Made by a program: the position numbers and the translations under genes. A model generated the notes under the pieces. It had not been told where the DNA came from. It ran no database searches and saw nothing but the letters and a program-made list of their open reading frames with translations. A stretch of DNA of 64,000 nucleotides from Procambarus clarkii. Its lineage: Eukaryota > Arthropoda > Malacostraca > Decapoda > Cambaridae. The DNA is taken from positions 27,324,953 to 27,388,952 of the forward strand of contig NC_091193.1 in assembly GCF_040958095.1 (NCBI RefSeq), read 5' to 3'. This document shows, piece after piece, positions 45,115-56,884 of the stretch; positions within the stretch are counted from its first letter, which is position 1, and each line of letters opens with the position of its first letter.

Positions 45115-45245
45115 CAGCTGCGTTGCGCGTACCAGTGGCTTTACAAGGAAGTGACTAATACGCTACGTATCCTCGCAATCCCAATGTACCTTCTTGTATA
45201 TGCATAATTAAGTAAATAAATAAGTAAATAACGAAATAAATAAAC
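45115..45245 (+). mobile_element. L2-like LINE 3' tail
   Basis: GCTGCGTTGCGCGTACCAGT, GGCTTTACAAGGAAGTGAC, CCAATGTACCTTCTTGTATA and an AAATAAATAAGTAAATAA tail, as at 13370-13480. It is inserted within the GC-rich repeat region. Confidence 0.75.
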
Positions 45246-46130
45246 TGGGCCAGGCCACGCGGGCAACACCACCAGGTGTGGCGCCGCCCGCCCTCGTGCA
45301 GGGAGACCCACACGTGCATTGCACGACATGCACTCCCGGGCACGGCACTGAGGGTGGGAAGGGCATGCTCAGCTGGAACACCGCCAGCTGAGCCTTCGGC
45401 TGCTGGATCATCGGCGGGAATCACTTCCGCCGGAACATCAGCAGCTGGGACGGGACATAGGGGGAGCCCTGCGCGTGCTCCCCACGTGGCCCCCGGTCCC
45501 GTTCGCCGCCTGCAGGAGGCCCTCAGAGGCGAGCGTGAGCCCAGTACGCCCACACCCCGTGCCCCTCAGCCCGGGCAAGAGGCGAGGCGAGGCCCCTAAT
45601 GCAGCCCCCAGAGGCGAGAGAGCCATAAGGAGCCAGCCCACGCGGCCCACGCCGTACCCCAGGCACGGACACTGGGCCACGCCGTGCACACCTCCGGGCC
45701 CCAGTGACGCCCCCTAGGGCAAGGAAACCATTAGGACTGTCCGCATGGGCCACGCCACCAGGCGTGGGGGACCCCGCCTAGGGCAGGCAGGCCCCTGAGA
45801 GCCGAGACCAGATGGGCGACACCACCATTGTGGCGCCGCCCGCCCCCGGGCGTAGAGGAGCCCGCATGCAAGGGGCGAAGGGGGGTCCCCTGGGACCATG
45901 CCTGAGGCCAGCACGCCACTGAGCCTGGCCACGTGGGCGACACCACCAGAGCAACGCCGCCCACCCTCATACGGAAGGGGGAGGCACACGTGCATGGCAC
46001 GACACGCACGCCCGGGCACGGGACTGAGGGCAGGGAGGGACCCCGCCGTGCAGCCCGCGCGACGGGGTCCTTAGAAAGGGCAAATAAACCTGGGCAGCTA
46101 GCTACTGCGTCGGAACACACGCGACCGGGG
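45246..46130. repeat. GC-rich degenerate repeat array
   Basis: At least four diverged units, starting near 45250, 45745, 45810 and 45923. They share GGCCACG-GGGC-ACACCACCA, TGGCGCCGCCCGCC, CACGTGCAT-GCACGACA and CCCGGGCACGGCACTGAGGG blocks. Overlapping short ORFs on both strands are compositional artefacts. 46131-46525 remains GC-rich without a recognised feature. Confidence 0.7.
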
Positions 46131-46525
46131 ACAGGCGCTGGGCACACGCGAGGCACTGGGGACATTCCTAACTAAAACAGGGCGCCGCACACGCGGGCAT
46201 GGAGGGGAAACACGGGCAGGACTGTACCTTAGGATAATGGAGATGGGCCGGCTGTTCTAGAACGCCTATGCTAACACTGAAAACTTCACTCAATCAGGAG
46301 CCCTGTGTGGGCCGCCCTTGCAGGCGACAGGGGGTGGTGTGGAAGGCTATGTCGAAGGCGCGTAGTCGTCTGAGGTACTGGCGTCGTAGTCCACGTGTAA
46401 CGGATGGCGGCGGAGCGTTTTGTAGTGTATCTGGCGAGGCAGAGGCGAGCAAGAGGTCGCTGAGTCCGCAGGCTCGCTTTTAAGTACCCTGCTCGGTGCG
46501 CGCGCTACTTAGTCGGTTAGTCTCC

Positions 46526-48993
46526 AACTCATGGTAATACATAAAGGAAAACAATAGACCACCGGCCAGAAGGGCCGACAGCATAGCACAACAAAACAGC
46601 AAAGCACAACAAAACACATACACAAGAAAAACATGAAAAATACAGCATACATCAAAGCACAAAACAGAATACAATGGCAATCCAACAATCACAGTACAAA
46701 ACAACACCTCCAGAAAAACAAAACATACAACAAGAGGCATAGCAGGAAACAGAACAGTGCAAACACAAGACTGTCCAAACACGTACAATAGGTAAAGCAA
46801 CATAAAATCAATACATTAAGAAAAAAAAACACACATCAAGCCATCCGCCCCGTAAACAAAAGGCGAGGCCAAAATAAACAATTACAATAAACACGCACAC
46901 CTGAAAACAAATCAGGCATAAACACAACAACTAGCCTGAAGGACCAAGAATGCAACAACAAAGTACATCAAGAAACAAACTAATTAATACACAACCATAC
47001 AAAGTCACTAAACACCGGCCTGAAGGGCCGACATCAACAACACAAGAAAACAAAAGAAAAAATACAACAAAACATCACAACACCACACCAAACACACAGC
47101 AAGCACACAGACTACGAAAAGATCTCATACTTGTCCGGCCACTCGTCCGTCGGGAAGCGAATACAATACGCCTCCCAAAGTAGCATAATGTCCTCCGAAA
47201 CATGGTCACTATTGAGCGTACGAGGATCAGGCATTAACTCTGGCACACCTACAATAAAACACTTAGCCCGACGAATCCAGATGGTAGAAGGGCACCACGG
47301 ATCAGGACGCACACGGTCAACAATATCAAAACTCAACGGATGGTCAGCATCATTCGCCACTCCGGAGGCCAAGATGAGAGGGAGAGGCACCTTCCCATGA
47401 GGCCGGGCAATGGGCAGCACACTGGGAGCCTCCTCAGCTGCCTCACAGGGCCCCTCGGCAACCACCGAACGTTGTATCTGCTGGGACCCCCCCACGCTTG
47501 GCATCCTTTTTCAGCACCAGGTTGATGCCTCGGCTCGCACCAGGATCCACACCATCCACGCCCATAGGAGCAACCACCTCCCACTGCGGAGAACCTTCTG
47601 CAGGAGAAAGAACAGGAGGTAAATTAGACGCACAATCATCAACAGCTGACACATGGACATCAGCCACCACCAGCGTCGTAGAGCACGAGTCACCCGAAAT
47701 CGCCACACCATCTCCCGAAGCTCCACCTGCGTCGTAGTCCTCCATATCAGCCCAAGCAGTAGAAGAGCGCCTAGAACGCTCGGGCACTGGCCGCACATCC
47801 TCACAGCCGGAGGCGGACCCAGAACCACGGCCCTCACGAACCGGGCGAACCAACGCCCGTCGCAGTACTGCAGCAGCCTCAACCACATGGGGAACCGGGC
47901 CGCACACAACAGGATGCTCCGCAGCCCCCCCAACACCCAGCACAGCCGGAACACCTGGCGAGGGTACAGGACCAGGCGCAGCAGCAGGAGTCGAGGAAGA
48001 CGCAGACGCACTCGGCTGAGGGACAACAAGCACCGGGGGCATGTCGGGCGACGCAGGAGGGGCCGCATCAGCAGCGACTGGGACCTGCTCCACTTCATCT
48101 CCGGAATCCACGCCCTGAGGGAGCGGCGGGAAATCCTCCTCCCGGAATAAGTTAACGGGTGCAGCAGGTGTCTCAGAGCACCCGGCAGCCTGATGCCCCA
48201 ACTGGCCACACCGGAAACAAGTACGGGGCTGCCGGGCATAGTACACCCGAACGTAGTAGCCCAGCAGCCGGACAGAAGATGGGATATCCGACCGCAGGCG
48301 CATACCTAATGTACGGACGTTCGTCTGCTTCCCAGCATACTTCCCCGAGGACAGCTTGTTCACCCGCACACTGATGACTACACCATACCTCCCGAAGAAG
48401 CGCCGGAGAAGGTCTTCAGGGAACTCCAGGGGCGCACCGTGCACACTGACATATGTCAGGGCACCACTTCGGTCCGAGACCGTAACGGAGCCGGCGCCAT
48501 CCGGCAACTGCAATGAACACCCCTTGTTCGCCGGAGGAAGTCCCGATACTCCTCCTCCCCCACGAACTTGACAATCACCCGGTGGGCCGTAACAAGCTCA
48601 ACGCCATACACAGCTTCCACCGGGACACGAAGCATGTCGCACATAACTAACTCAATGGCCGGATAACCCGCCTTACACGTGAATTCCAGGCCCACGGAAT
48701 TTACCCGCAACACAGGAGGAACGGCCAGGGCCCCCTATGTTAAAACGGCCACGTCAGCATGCAGCCAGGCAGGCAACAACACTGGACAGGGAGGGTAAGA
48801 GACCCCCACACCCCCTGCCGGCGAAAAACTGCAACCTCCCCAAACTGCCGGAGTGTTCAGACGACACGTCTTCACCCTACGGCTGCTCAGGTGGAACTCT
48901 TTCCTTTATGTATTCTGTATTTTTATTGTATTTAATTTGCATGCTCTGCATGTAAAAAAAAAAAAAAAAAAAAAAAAACTCATGGTAATACAT
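46526..48993 (+). mobile_element. Retroposed LINE segment with poly-A tail and 17-bp TSD, body inverted
   Basis: AACTCATGGTAATACAT occurs at 46526-46542 and 48977-48993. A run of 25 A (48954-48978) lies just inside the right copy, so the inserted RNA was + sense at its 3' end. Yet the body (47112-48713) encodes a LINE ORF1 on the - strand. A short + sense 3' end (…TTTGCATGCTCTGCATGT then A's) joined to an inverted upstream part is the pattern made by twin priming. Confidence 0.7.
47112..48713 (-). pseudogene. LINE ORF1 (Gag-like, zinc knuckle), frameshifted
   Basis: Opens near 48713 with VLRVNSVGLEFTCKAGYPAI and …VYGVELVTAHRVIVKF. It shifts frame near 48515 into SVTVSDRSGALTYVSVHGAP, LEFPEDLLRRFFGRYGVVIS and QTNVRTLGMRL. 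A zinc knuckle CFRCGQLGHQAAGC follows near 48200, then a long acidic/Pro-rich linker. It shifts again near 47480 to a C-terminal part ending …FPTDEWPDKYEIFS. The layout (two RRM-like folds then CCHC) fits ORF1 of an L1/Tx1- or I-type LINE; no ORF2 follows. The T-rich 46543-47110 (- strand) would be the downstream linker or UTR. Confidence 0.65.
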
Positions 48994-49022
48994 TTTCTTC
49001 GCAGAACTTCACCACTTTTGTT

Positions 49023-49863
<841 letters not shown>

Positions 49864-49928
<65 letters not shown>
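49864..49928. repeat. (TA)n microsatellite, middle block
   Basis: Pure TA dinucleotides between the putative LTR and the first Penelope-derived bases. Confidence 0.95.
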
Positions 49929-49938
<10 letters not shown>

Positions 49939-50059
49939 AAATATGACCGAAAAAGTAAGATTAATAATTCTAACACGAATTTTCTCAATCTTTCGTACAT
50001 TACTCTTCACTGTTGGAGGTAAATAAAAAATCACTTCTCCAAAATTCATTTTTATTTCT

Positions 50060-50112
50060 AGTCTGACGCGACACGGGCGCGTTTCGTAAAACTTATTACA
50101 TTTTTAAAGACT
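50060..50112 (-). ncRNA. Hammerhead-ribozyme-like motif, copy 1
   Basis: On the - strand: AGTCT helix I, degenerate core TTAAAAAT, GTAA/TTAC helix II, GAA, ACGCG/CGCGT helix III, GTC cleavage triplet, AGACT. The core differs from the CUGANGA consensus at three positions plus one extra base, so this copy is probably inactive. Confidence 0.55.
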
Positions 50113-50298
50113 TCACAAATAAACAACTGATTAGAACTTACGTATCTCCGATTTTATATCTACATTTGAGTGAGGTGGGAGGGGTGATGTGGCATTAACA
50201 CAAGACAGAACAAGAGGGGATATTAATAGGGTATTAAAAGTATCAACACAAGACAGAACACAAACAATGGGTATTGAATAGAAGTGTTTGTAGAAAGC

Positions 50299-52762
50299 CT
50301 ATTGGTCCATATTTCTTGATGCTTCTATATTGGAGCGGAGTCTTGAGGTGGGTAGAATATAGTTGTGCAATAATTGGCTGTTGATTGCTGGTGTTGACTT
50401 CTTGATGTGTAGTGCCTCGCAAACGTCAAGCCGCCTGCTATCGCTGTATCTATCGATGATTTCTGTGTTGTTTACTAGGATTTCTCTGGCGATGGTTTGG
50501 TTGTGGGAAGAGATTATATGTTCCTTAATGGAGCCCTGTTGCTTATGCATCGTTAAACGCCTAGAAAGAGATGTTGTTGTCTTGCCTATATACTGGGTTT
50601 TTTGGAGCTTACAGTCCCCAAGTGGGCATTTGAAGGCATAGACGACGTTAGTCTCTTTTAAAGCGTTCTGTTTTGTGTCTGGAGAGTTTCTCATGAGTAG
50701 GCTGGCCGTTTTTCTGGTTTTATAGTAAATCGTCAGTTGTATCCTCTGATTTTTGTCTGTAGGGATAACGTTTCTATTAACAATATCTTTCAGGACCCTT
50801 TCCTCCGTTTTATGAGCTGTGGAAAAGAAGTTCCTGTAAAATAGTCTAATAGGGGGTATAGGTGTTGTGTTAGTTGTCTCTTCAGAGGTTGCATGGCTTT
50901 TCACTTTCCTTCTTATGATGTCTTCGATGAAACCATTGGAGAAGCCGTTATTGACTAGGACCTGCCTTACCCTACAGAGTTCTTCGTCGACTTGCTTCCA
51001 TTCTGAGCTGTGGCTGAGAGCACGGTCGACATATGCGTTAACAACACTCCTCTTGTACCTGTCAGGGCAGTCGCTGTTGGCATTTAGGCACATTCCTATG
51101 TTTGTTTCCTTAGTGTAGACTGCAGTGTGGAAACCTCCGCCCTTTTCCATGACTGTTACATCTAGAAAGGGCAGCTTCCCATCCTTTTCCGTCTCGTAAG
51201 TGAAACGCAGCACGGAACTCTGCTCAAATGCCTCCTTCAGCTCCTGCAGATGTCTGACATCAGGTACCTGTGTAAAAATGTCGTCAACATACCTGCAGTA
51301 TATGGCCGGTTTCAAGTTCATGTCGACTAAGACTTTTTGCTCGATGGTACCCATGTAGAAGTTTGCAAACAGGACACCTAGGGGAGAACCCATGGCGACC
51401 CCATCTACTTGCTTATACATGTGCCCATCCGGGCTCAAGAAGGGTGCCTCTTTAGTACAAGCTTGGAGTAGTTTCCTCAGAATATTTTCTGGCATGTCAA
51501 GAGGAGTACAGGCTGGATCACGATACACTCTGTCGGCTATCATTCCGATTGTCTCGTCCACAGGTACGTTGGTAAACAGCGATTCTACGTCCAACGAGGC
51601 TCTTATCCCTGTGGCCCGTGCGCCCCGCAGTAAGTCAACAAATTCCTTTGGAGACTTCAGGCTGAAGGCGCAAGGAACATAAGGAGTCAGCAGGCCGTTG
51701 AGTCGCTTCGCCAGTCTGTACGTGGGTGTGGGTATCTGGCTAATGATTGGCCGAAGTGGGTTTCCAGGCTTGTGCGTCTTGACATTTCCATACGCATATC
51801 CAGGTTTATATTCCCCAATGATCTTTGGCAGGTGGAGTCCGGATTTCTTGGCGTTCACAGTTTCGATCAGTTTGTTGACCTTTGCTTTTAATTCGGCTGT
51901 AGTGTCCTTCGTTACCCTTTGGAACTTAGTTTGGTCAGAGTATGATGTTCATTTTCGCCAGATATTCGTCTTTTTTAAGAATGACATATATTGGCGACTT
52001 GTCACCTCTCCTGACAACTATCTCCTTGTTCTCACGAAGGCTTTTAGCTGCCGCTTTAAGCTCGGGGGACAGTATGGTGCTTCTGTAGTTGCCTCGATTC
52101 TTTCCTCCTTCTGCAATAAGTTCTGCTTGTAAGGTATCTTTGGTAGTGACCTTCTTTTGTGTCTCGAGGTCGAATATGTCGTCCAACAGAATTTCCAACT
52201 CTACTTTCCGGGCCATTTCACTCGGTCTGGACATAACATGACAGTTTATGCCCAGATTTAAGAGAGTGACTTGGTCCTCAGTGAGGTTAATTCCTGCAAG
52301 GTTCAGGAAGCCATCTCTTGGTCGTGGAATTGCCATAGGTCCTCCATATAATGTTGTTAGTTTCTTGATAATCCTTGTTTCAGTGCTGAGGTGATGTTGG
52401 TCTGTGAGGATGTCGAGGTGTTGTTCAATGCGGGTACGGATACTATGGTCGATGTTGCTATTTCTCCACTCGTTTGTAGCATGAAGTACTTGCGTTTTGT
52501 TGTCTTTGATTTCATTCTCTGCCTTGTATATCTGATCACGAATCAGATCCTGGCGATATTTTATCGTGAAGGCTTGATTCCTTGCTGCTGGGTCGTGCAC
52601 TTTAATATTAGTATATTTTGGTAGCAGTCTTTCCTGTAGACATATATTATTAAATATGACCGAAAAAGTAAGATTAATAATTCTAACACGAATTTTCTCA
52701 ATCTTTCGTACATTACGCTTCACTGTTGGAGGTAAATCAAAAATCACTTCTCCAAAATTCAT
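50299..52762 (-). pseudogene. Penelope-like RT with GIY-YIG endonuclease, one frameshift
   Basis: The full unit opens at [20 protein letters not shown] (ATG at 52760-52762). It gives 275 codons of N-terminal, partly coiled sequence ending …YLAKMNIIL. A one-base shift near 51935 is then needed to continue SDQTKFQRVTKDTTAELKAK into the 519-codon RT frame. RT landmarks (numbered from 51858): YGNVKTHKPGNPLRPIIS 23-40, SLDVESLFTNVP 88-99, QVDGVAMGSPLG 150-161, active site YVDD 190-193. The C-terminal GIY-YIG nuclease has VVYAFKC 405-411, C416, QYIGKT 422-427 and RRLTMH 433-438. This RT plus GIY-YIG layout defines Penelope elements with endonuclease. All catalytic residues looked for are present, so a single indel separates it from a complete frame. 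Confidence 0.85.
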
Positions 52763-52772
52763 TTTTATTTCT

Positions 52773-52825
52773 AGTCTGACGCGACACGGGCGCGTTTCGT
52801 AAAACTTATTACATTTTCAAAGACT
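52773..52825 (-). ncRNA. Hammerhead-ribozyme-like motif, copy 2
   Basis: Same three helices as copy 1 with core TTGAAAAT. The cleavage position would lie between 52778 and 52777, exactly 2713 bp from the equivalent point in copy 1, so it marks the unit boundary. Confidence 0.65.
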
Positions 52826-53011
52826 TCACAAATACACAACTGATTAGAACTTACGTATCTCCGATTTTATATCTACATTTGAGTGAGGTGGGAGGGGTGA
52901 TGTGGCATTAACACAAGACAGAACAAGAGGGGATATTAATAGGGTATTAAAAGTATCAACACAAGACAGAACACAAACAATGGGTATTGAATAGAAGTGT
53001 TTGTAGAAAGC

Positions 53012-53451
53012 CTATTGGTCCATATTTCTTGATGCTTCTATATTGGAGCGGAGTCTTGAGGTGGGTAGAATATAGTTGTGCAATAATTGGCTGTTGATTG
53101 CTGGTGTTGACTTCTTGATGTGTAGTGCCTCGCAAACGTCAAGCCGCCTGCTATCGCTGTATCTATCGATGATTTCTGTGTTGTTTACTAGGATTTCTCT
53201 GGCGATGGTTTGGTTGTGGGAAGAGATTATATGTTCCTTAATGGAGCCCTGTTGCTTATGCATCGTTAAACGCCTAGAAAGAGATGTTGTTGTCTTGCCT
53301 ATATACTGGGTTTTTTGGATCTTACAGTCCCCAAGTGGGCATTTGAAGGCATAGACGACGTTAGTCTCTTTTAAAGCGTTCTGTTTTGTGTCTGGAGAGT
53401 TTCTCATGAGTAGGCTGGCCGTTTTTCTGGTTTTATAGTAAATCGTCAGTT
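53012..53451 (-). pseudogene. Penelope-like element C-terminal fragment (GIY-YIG)
   Basis: Codons from about TIYYKTRKTASLLMRNSP through the GIY-YIG domain (KIQKTQYIGKT, one K/L difference from the full unit) to …NIEASRNMDQ. Its 5' side is cut at the inversion junction near 53451. Its 3' UTR leads to hammerhead copy 2. Confidence 0.85.
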
Positions 53452-53473
53452 TTACTGGCGAAGACAGTTTTAC

Positions 53474-54898
53474 ACGTACAGACTGGCGAAGCGACTCAAC
53501 GGCCTGCTGACTCCTTATGTTCCTTGCGCCTTCAGCCTGAAGTCTCCAAAGGAATTTGTTGACTTACTGCGGGGCGCACGGGCCACAGGGATAAGAGCCT
53601 CGTTGGACGTAGAATCGCTGTTTACCAACGTACCTGTGGACGAGACAATCGGAATGATAGCCGACAGAGTGTATCGTGATCCAGCCTGTACTCCTCTTGA
53701 CATGCCAGAAAATATTCTGAGGAAACTACTCCAAGCTTGTACTAAAGAGGCACCCTTCTTGAGCCCGGATGGGCACATGTATAAGCAAGTAGATGGGGTC
53801 GCCATGGGTTCTCCCCTAGGTGTCCTGTTTGCAAACTTCTACATGGGTACCATCGAGCAAAAAGTCTTAGTCGACATGAACTTGAAACCGGCCATATACT
53901 GCAGGTATGTTGACGACATTTTTACACAGGTACCTGATGTCAGACATCTGCAGGAGCTGAAGGAGGCATTTGAGCAGAGTTCCGTGCTGCGTTTCACTTA
54001 CGAGACGGAAAAGGATGGGAAGCTGCCCTTTCTAGATGTAACAGTCATGGAAAAGGGCGGAGGTTTCCACACTGCAGTCTACACTAAGGAAACAAACATA
54101 GGAATGTGCCTAAATGCCAACAGCGACTGCCCTGACAGGTACAAGAGGAGTGTTGTTAACGCATATGTCGACCGTGCTCTCAGCCACAGCTCAGAATGGA
54201 AGCAAGTCGACGAAGAACTCTGTAGGGTAAGGCAGGTCCTAGTCAATAACGGCTTCTCCAATGGTTTCATCGAAGACATCATAAGAAGGAAAGTGAAAAG
54301 CCATGCAACCTCTGAAGAGACAACTAACACAACACCTATACCCCCTATTAGACTATTTTACAGGAACTTCTTTTCCACAGCTCATAAAACGGAGGAAAGG
54401 GTCCTGAAAGATATTGTTAATAGAAACGTTATCCCTACAGACAAAAATCAGAGGATACAACTGACGATTTACTATAAAACCAGAAAAACGGCCAGCCTAC
54501 TCATGAGAAACTCTCCAGACACAAAACAGAACGCTTTAAAAGAGACTAACGTCGTCTATGCCTTCAAATGCCCACTTGGGGACTGTAAGCTCCAAAAAAC
54601 CCAGTATATAGGCAAGACAACAACATCTCTTTCTAGGCGTTTAACGATGCATAAGCAACAGGGCTCCATTAAGGAACATATAATCTCTTCCCACAACCAA
54701 ACCATCGCCAGAGAAATCCTAGTAAACAACACAGAAATCATCGATAGATACAGCGATAGCAGGCGGCTTGACGTTTGCGAGGCACTACACATCAAGAAGT
54801 CAACACCAGCAATCAACAGCCAATTATTGCACAACTATATTCTACCCACCTCAAGACTCCGCTCCAATATAGAAGCATCAAGAAATATGGACCAATAG
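53474..54898 (+). CDS. Penelope-like RT and GIY-YIG, 5'-truncated
   Basis: An open frame of about 474 codons starting inside the protein at TYRLAKRLNGLLTPY. It covers the RT from SLDVESLFTNVP through YVDD to the GIY-YIG domain and the stop at 54896-54898, with no stop or frameshift. The residues match the - strand unit almost perfectly. It lacks the N-terminal ~330 residues and its own start codon, so it is a partial copy created by the inversion. Confidence 0.85.
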   Translation, partial: TYRLAKRLNGLLTPYVPCAFSLKSPKEFVDLLRGARATGIRASLDVESLFTNVPVDETIGMIADRVYRDPACTPLDMPENILRKLLQACTKEAPFLSPDGHMYKQVDGVAMGSPLGVLFANFYMGTIEQKVLVDMNLKPAIYCRYVDDIFTQVPDVRHLQELKEAFEQSSVLRFTYETEKDGKLPFLDVTVMEKGGGFHTAVYTKETNIGMCLNANSDCPDRYKRSVVNAYVDRALSHSSEWKQVDEELCRVRQVLVNNGFSNGFIEDIIRRKVKSHATSEETTNTTPIPPIRLFYRNFFSTAHKTEERVLKDIVNRNVIPTDKNQRIQLTIYYKTRKTASLLMRNSPDTKQNALKETNVVYAFKCPLGDCKLQKTQYIGKTTTSLSRRLTMHKQQGSIKEHIISSHNQTIAREILVNNTEIIDRYSDSRRLDVCEALHIKKSTPAINSQLLHNYILPTSRLRSNIEASRNMDQ

Positions 54899-55084
54899 GC
54901 TTTCTACAAACACTTCTATTCAATACCCATTGTTTGTGTTCTGTCTTGTGTTGATACTTTTAATACCCTATTAATATCCCCTCTTGTTCTGTCTTGTGTT
55001 AATGCCACATCACCCCTCCCACCTCACTCAAATGTAGATATAAAATCGGAGATACGTAAGTTCTAATCAGTTGTGTATTTGTGA

Positions 55085-55137
55085 AGTCTTTGAAAATGTA
55101 ATAAGTTTTACGAAACGCGCCCGTGTCGCGTCAGACT
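55085..55137 (+). ncRNA. Hammerhead-ribozyme-like motif, copy 3
   Basis: Helix I AGTCT (55085-55089)/AGACT (55133-55137). Core TTGAAAAT (55090-55097). Helix II GTAA (55098-55101)/TTAC (55108-55111). GAA 55112-55114. Helix III ACGCG (55115-55119)/CGCGT (55127-55131). Cleavage triplet GTC ends at 55132. Penelope elements are known to carry type I hammerheads in their pseudo-LTRs. Confidence 0.65.
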
Positions 55138-55298
55138 AGAAATAAAAATGAATTTTGGAGAAGTGATTTTTGATTTACCTCCAACAGTGAAGCGTAATGT
55201 ACGAAAGATTGAGAAAATTCGTGTTAGAATTATTAATCTTACTTTTTCGGTCATATTTAATAATATATGTCTACAGGAAAGACTGCTACCAAAATATA

Positions 55299-55425
<127 letters not shown>

Positions 55426-55689
55426 AGTGTAAATTATGTAGTATGCCGCACGCCCACACCTTAGAACATTATGTATTAGTGTCAACTTATTGATAACTAT
55501 AGAAATAGGGAAATAAATAGTGTACCACATCAAATTGTTTGGATGTGTGATAATGGTATGATAGACAGTATACTTAGGAGCTACAAGAATTTTGCCCCAA
55601 GAGTGTAACACTTACATGCTGTGCTTACTATATTAACCTGCAATGTTAAAGGGGATTCTTGTAATGTTATTTGTCTATTTGTACTCACT

Positions 55690-55815
55690 GAATTTGTGCG
55701 CTCCTTGAGGGACTTGAAGTAGAGGGGGTTAGAAATAGCCTAAGCTACTCTATCCCTTTGAGATGTATTTCTTTCTTATCTCAATAAACATACTTGAACT
55801 TGAATTGAACTTGAA
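55690..55815 (+). mobile_element. LINE/SINE 3' tail (CTCAATAAACATACTT type)
   Basis: Same blocks as 4025-4115 and ends in tandem TTGAACTTGA-like repeats. Confidence 0.6.
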
Positions 55816-55879
55816 CGAAGATTAATAGGCACCATACAGCAAATTGAAAGCACATATATAAGACAGCAATGATCACAAT

Positions 55880-56065
55880 GGTAAAGTTGTTTGGATTGGG
55901 TACATGAAGATTGGGAGATTGGGTAGCACTAGATACAGCACAATTTTAAAGCAACAAGGTAGACAACTATGAAGATTAAATTAGGTACTTTTTAGTTTTG
56001 TTTTTAAGTGACGCAAAAGTTGGACAGCTTTTCAATTCATTAGGGAGTTCCATAGTTGAGCGAGT
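55880..56065 (-). pseudogene. L2-like LINE C-terminal fragment inside a hAT copy
   Basis: The - strand reads TMELPNELKSCPTFASLKNK and TKKYLI, then CCCAATCTCCCAATCTTCATG, paralleling 12940-13110. Its 5' edge near 56065 abuts hAT sequence, creating a chimeric 97-codon frame (55976-56269). Confidence 0.75.
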
Positions 56066-56884
56066 TTTGAGTATACCAAGAATAAAGTGTTCTAAGACAG
56101 TGTGAAGGCTACTTTGATCTGCTTCATCATTTTCATAAAGTAAATTCGTCCTTTCAAAATAATTTAGGATTGGTTTGAGAAATGTAAAATATAACATATT
56201 GGGGGGATCAGAGTACATTGAAAATAGTTGCCTAGCTTGCAACATATTTATCACAAGAGGAAGAAGCAATTTGGTAGTGTGTTAAAGAATCCCTCTGATC
56301 TAACAGCCGCTTAATTTACACTGCCGCTCCTTGCCAACCATCGTGTTCCTGACAAAGGTATTAACTGTAAGGAATCTTTCCCATCATTTATCAATTTGTA
56401 AATTTCTAAATAACTTTCTCTCTCTAATGAAGATCTGTGGAACCAGCTGTAGTTTTTGGGATGAAGTATTAATGACAATTTAGGTTGGGAAATCTATGGC
56501 CCCTGGGGAGGATTACCTTTCTTTGCGGTTACTTTGTCTTTCGAAGGTTCCTAGGATCAAGAATGTACAACAACTGAACAAGAATGTAACAACTCTTGTA
56601 TATATCTTAAAAAAAAAAAAAAAAAAATCAACGTCCCCAGGGGCCGGGGTCTCTGACTAAACCTCCTGCGGTAAGTGATCCAGTCAATCAGGCTGTTGGA
56701 CGCGGCTGTGATTTGTACACATTATAAAAGCATAAATAAGCATCATTGAGTTTCATAACATTAATACTCCAACTTGTTTTTAAATTAGGCCAAAAAGTCG
56801 CAAGTAGCGAAATTACAAATTTGGGAGCGCGGGGCTCTCAAAAGTAGCCCAATTCGCTACTTGTAGCCCAATCTGGCAACCCTG
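56066..56884 (-). mobile_element. hAT element, internally deleted copy
   Basis: A reverse-orientation relative of 22824-25060. 56884-56460 matches the left end (terminus CAGGGTTGCCAGATTGGGCT, GGGCTA-type repeats, the CTGGGGACGTTGAT region). Near 56460 it jumps to sequence equivalent to 24290-24670 (transposase LDQRDSLT…DPPNMLYFTFLKPILNYFER). The BED and catalytic-core parts are deleted, so it is non-autonomous. A poly-A/T run of 20 lies at 56609-56628. Confidence 0.75.

Noticed and set aside
45155..46175. Clusters of overlapping 60-145 codon ORFs
   Set aside because: Caused by high GC content and few stops in the GC-rich repeat array; no coherent protein.
46480..46803. Hydrophobic 107-codon ORF as a membrane protein
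   Set aside because: It lies in the T-rich linker of the inverted LINE segment; composition alone explains the hydrophobicity.
50363..52132. + strand ORFs of 83-144 codons
   Set aside because: Antisense shadows of the Penelope-like protein, mirrored in the inverted copy at 53515-54834.
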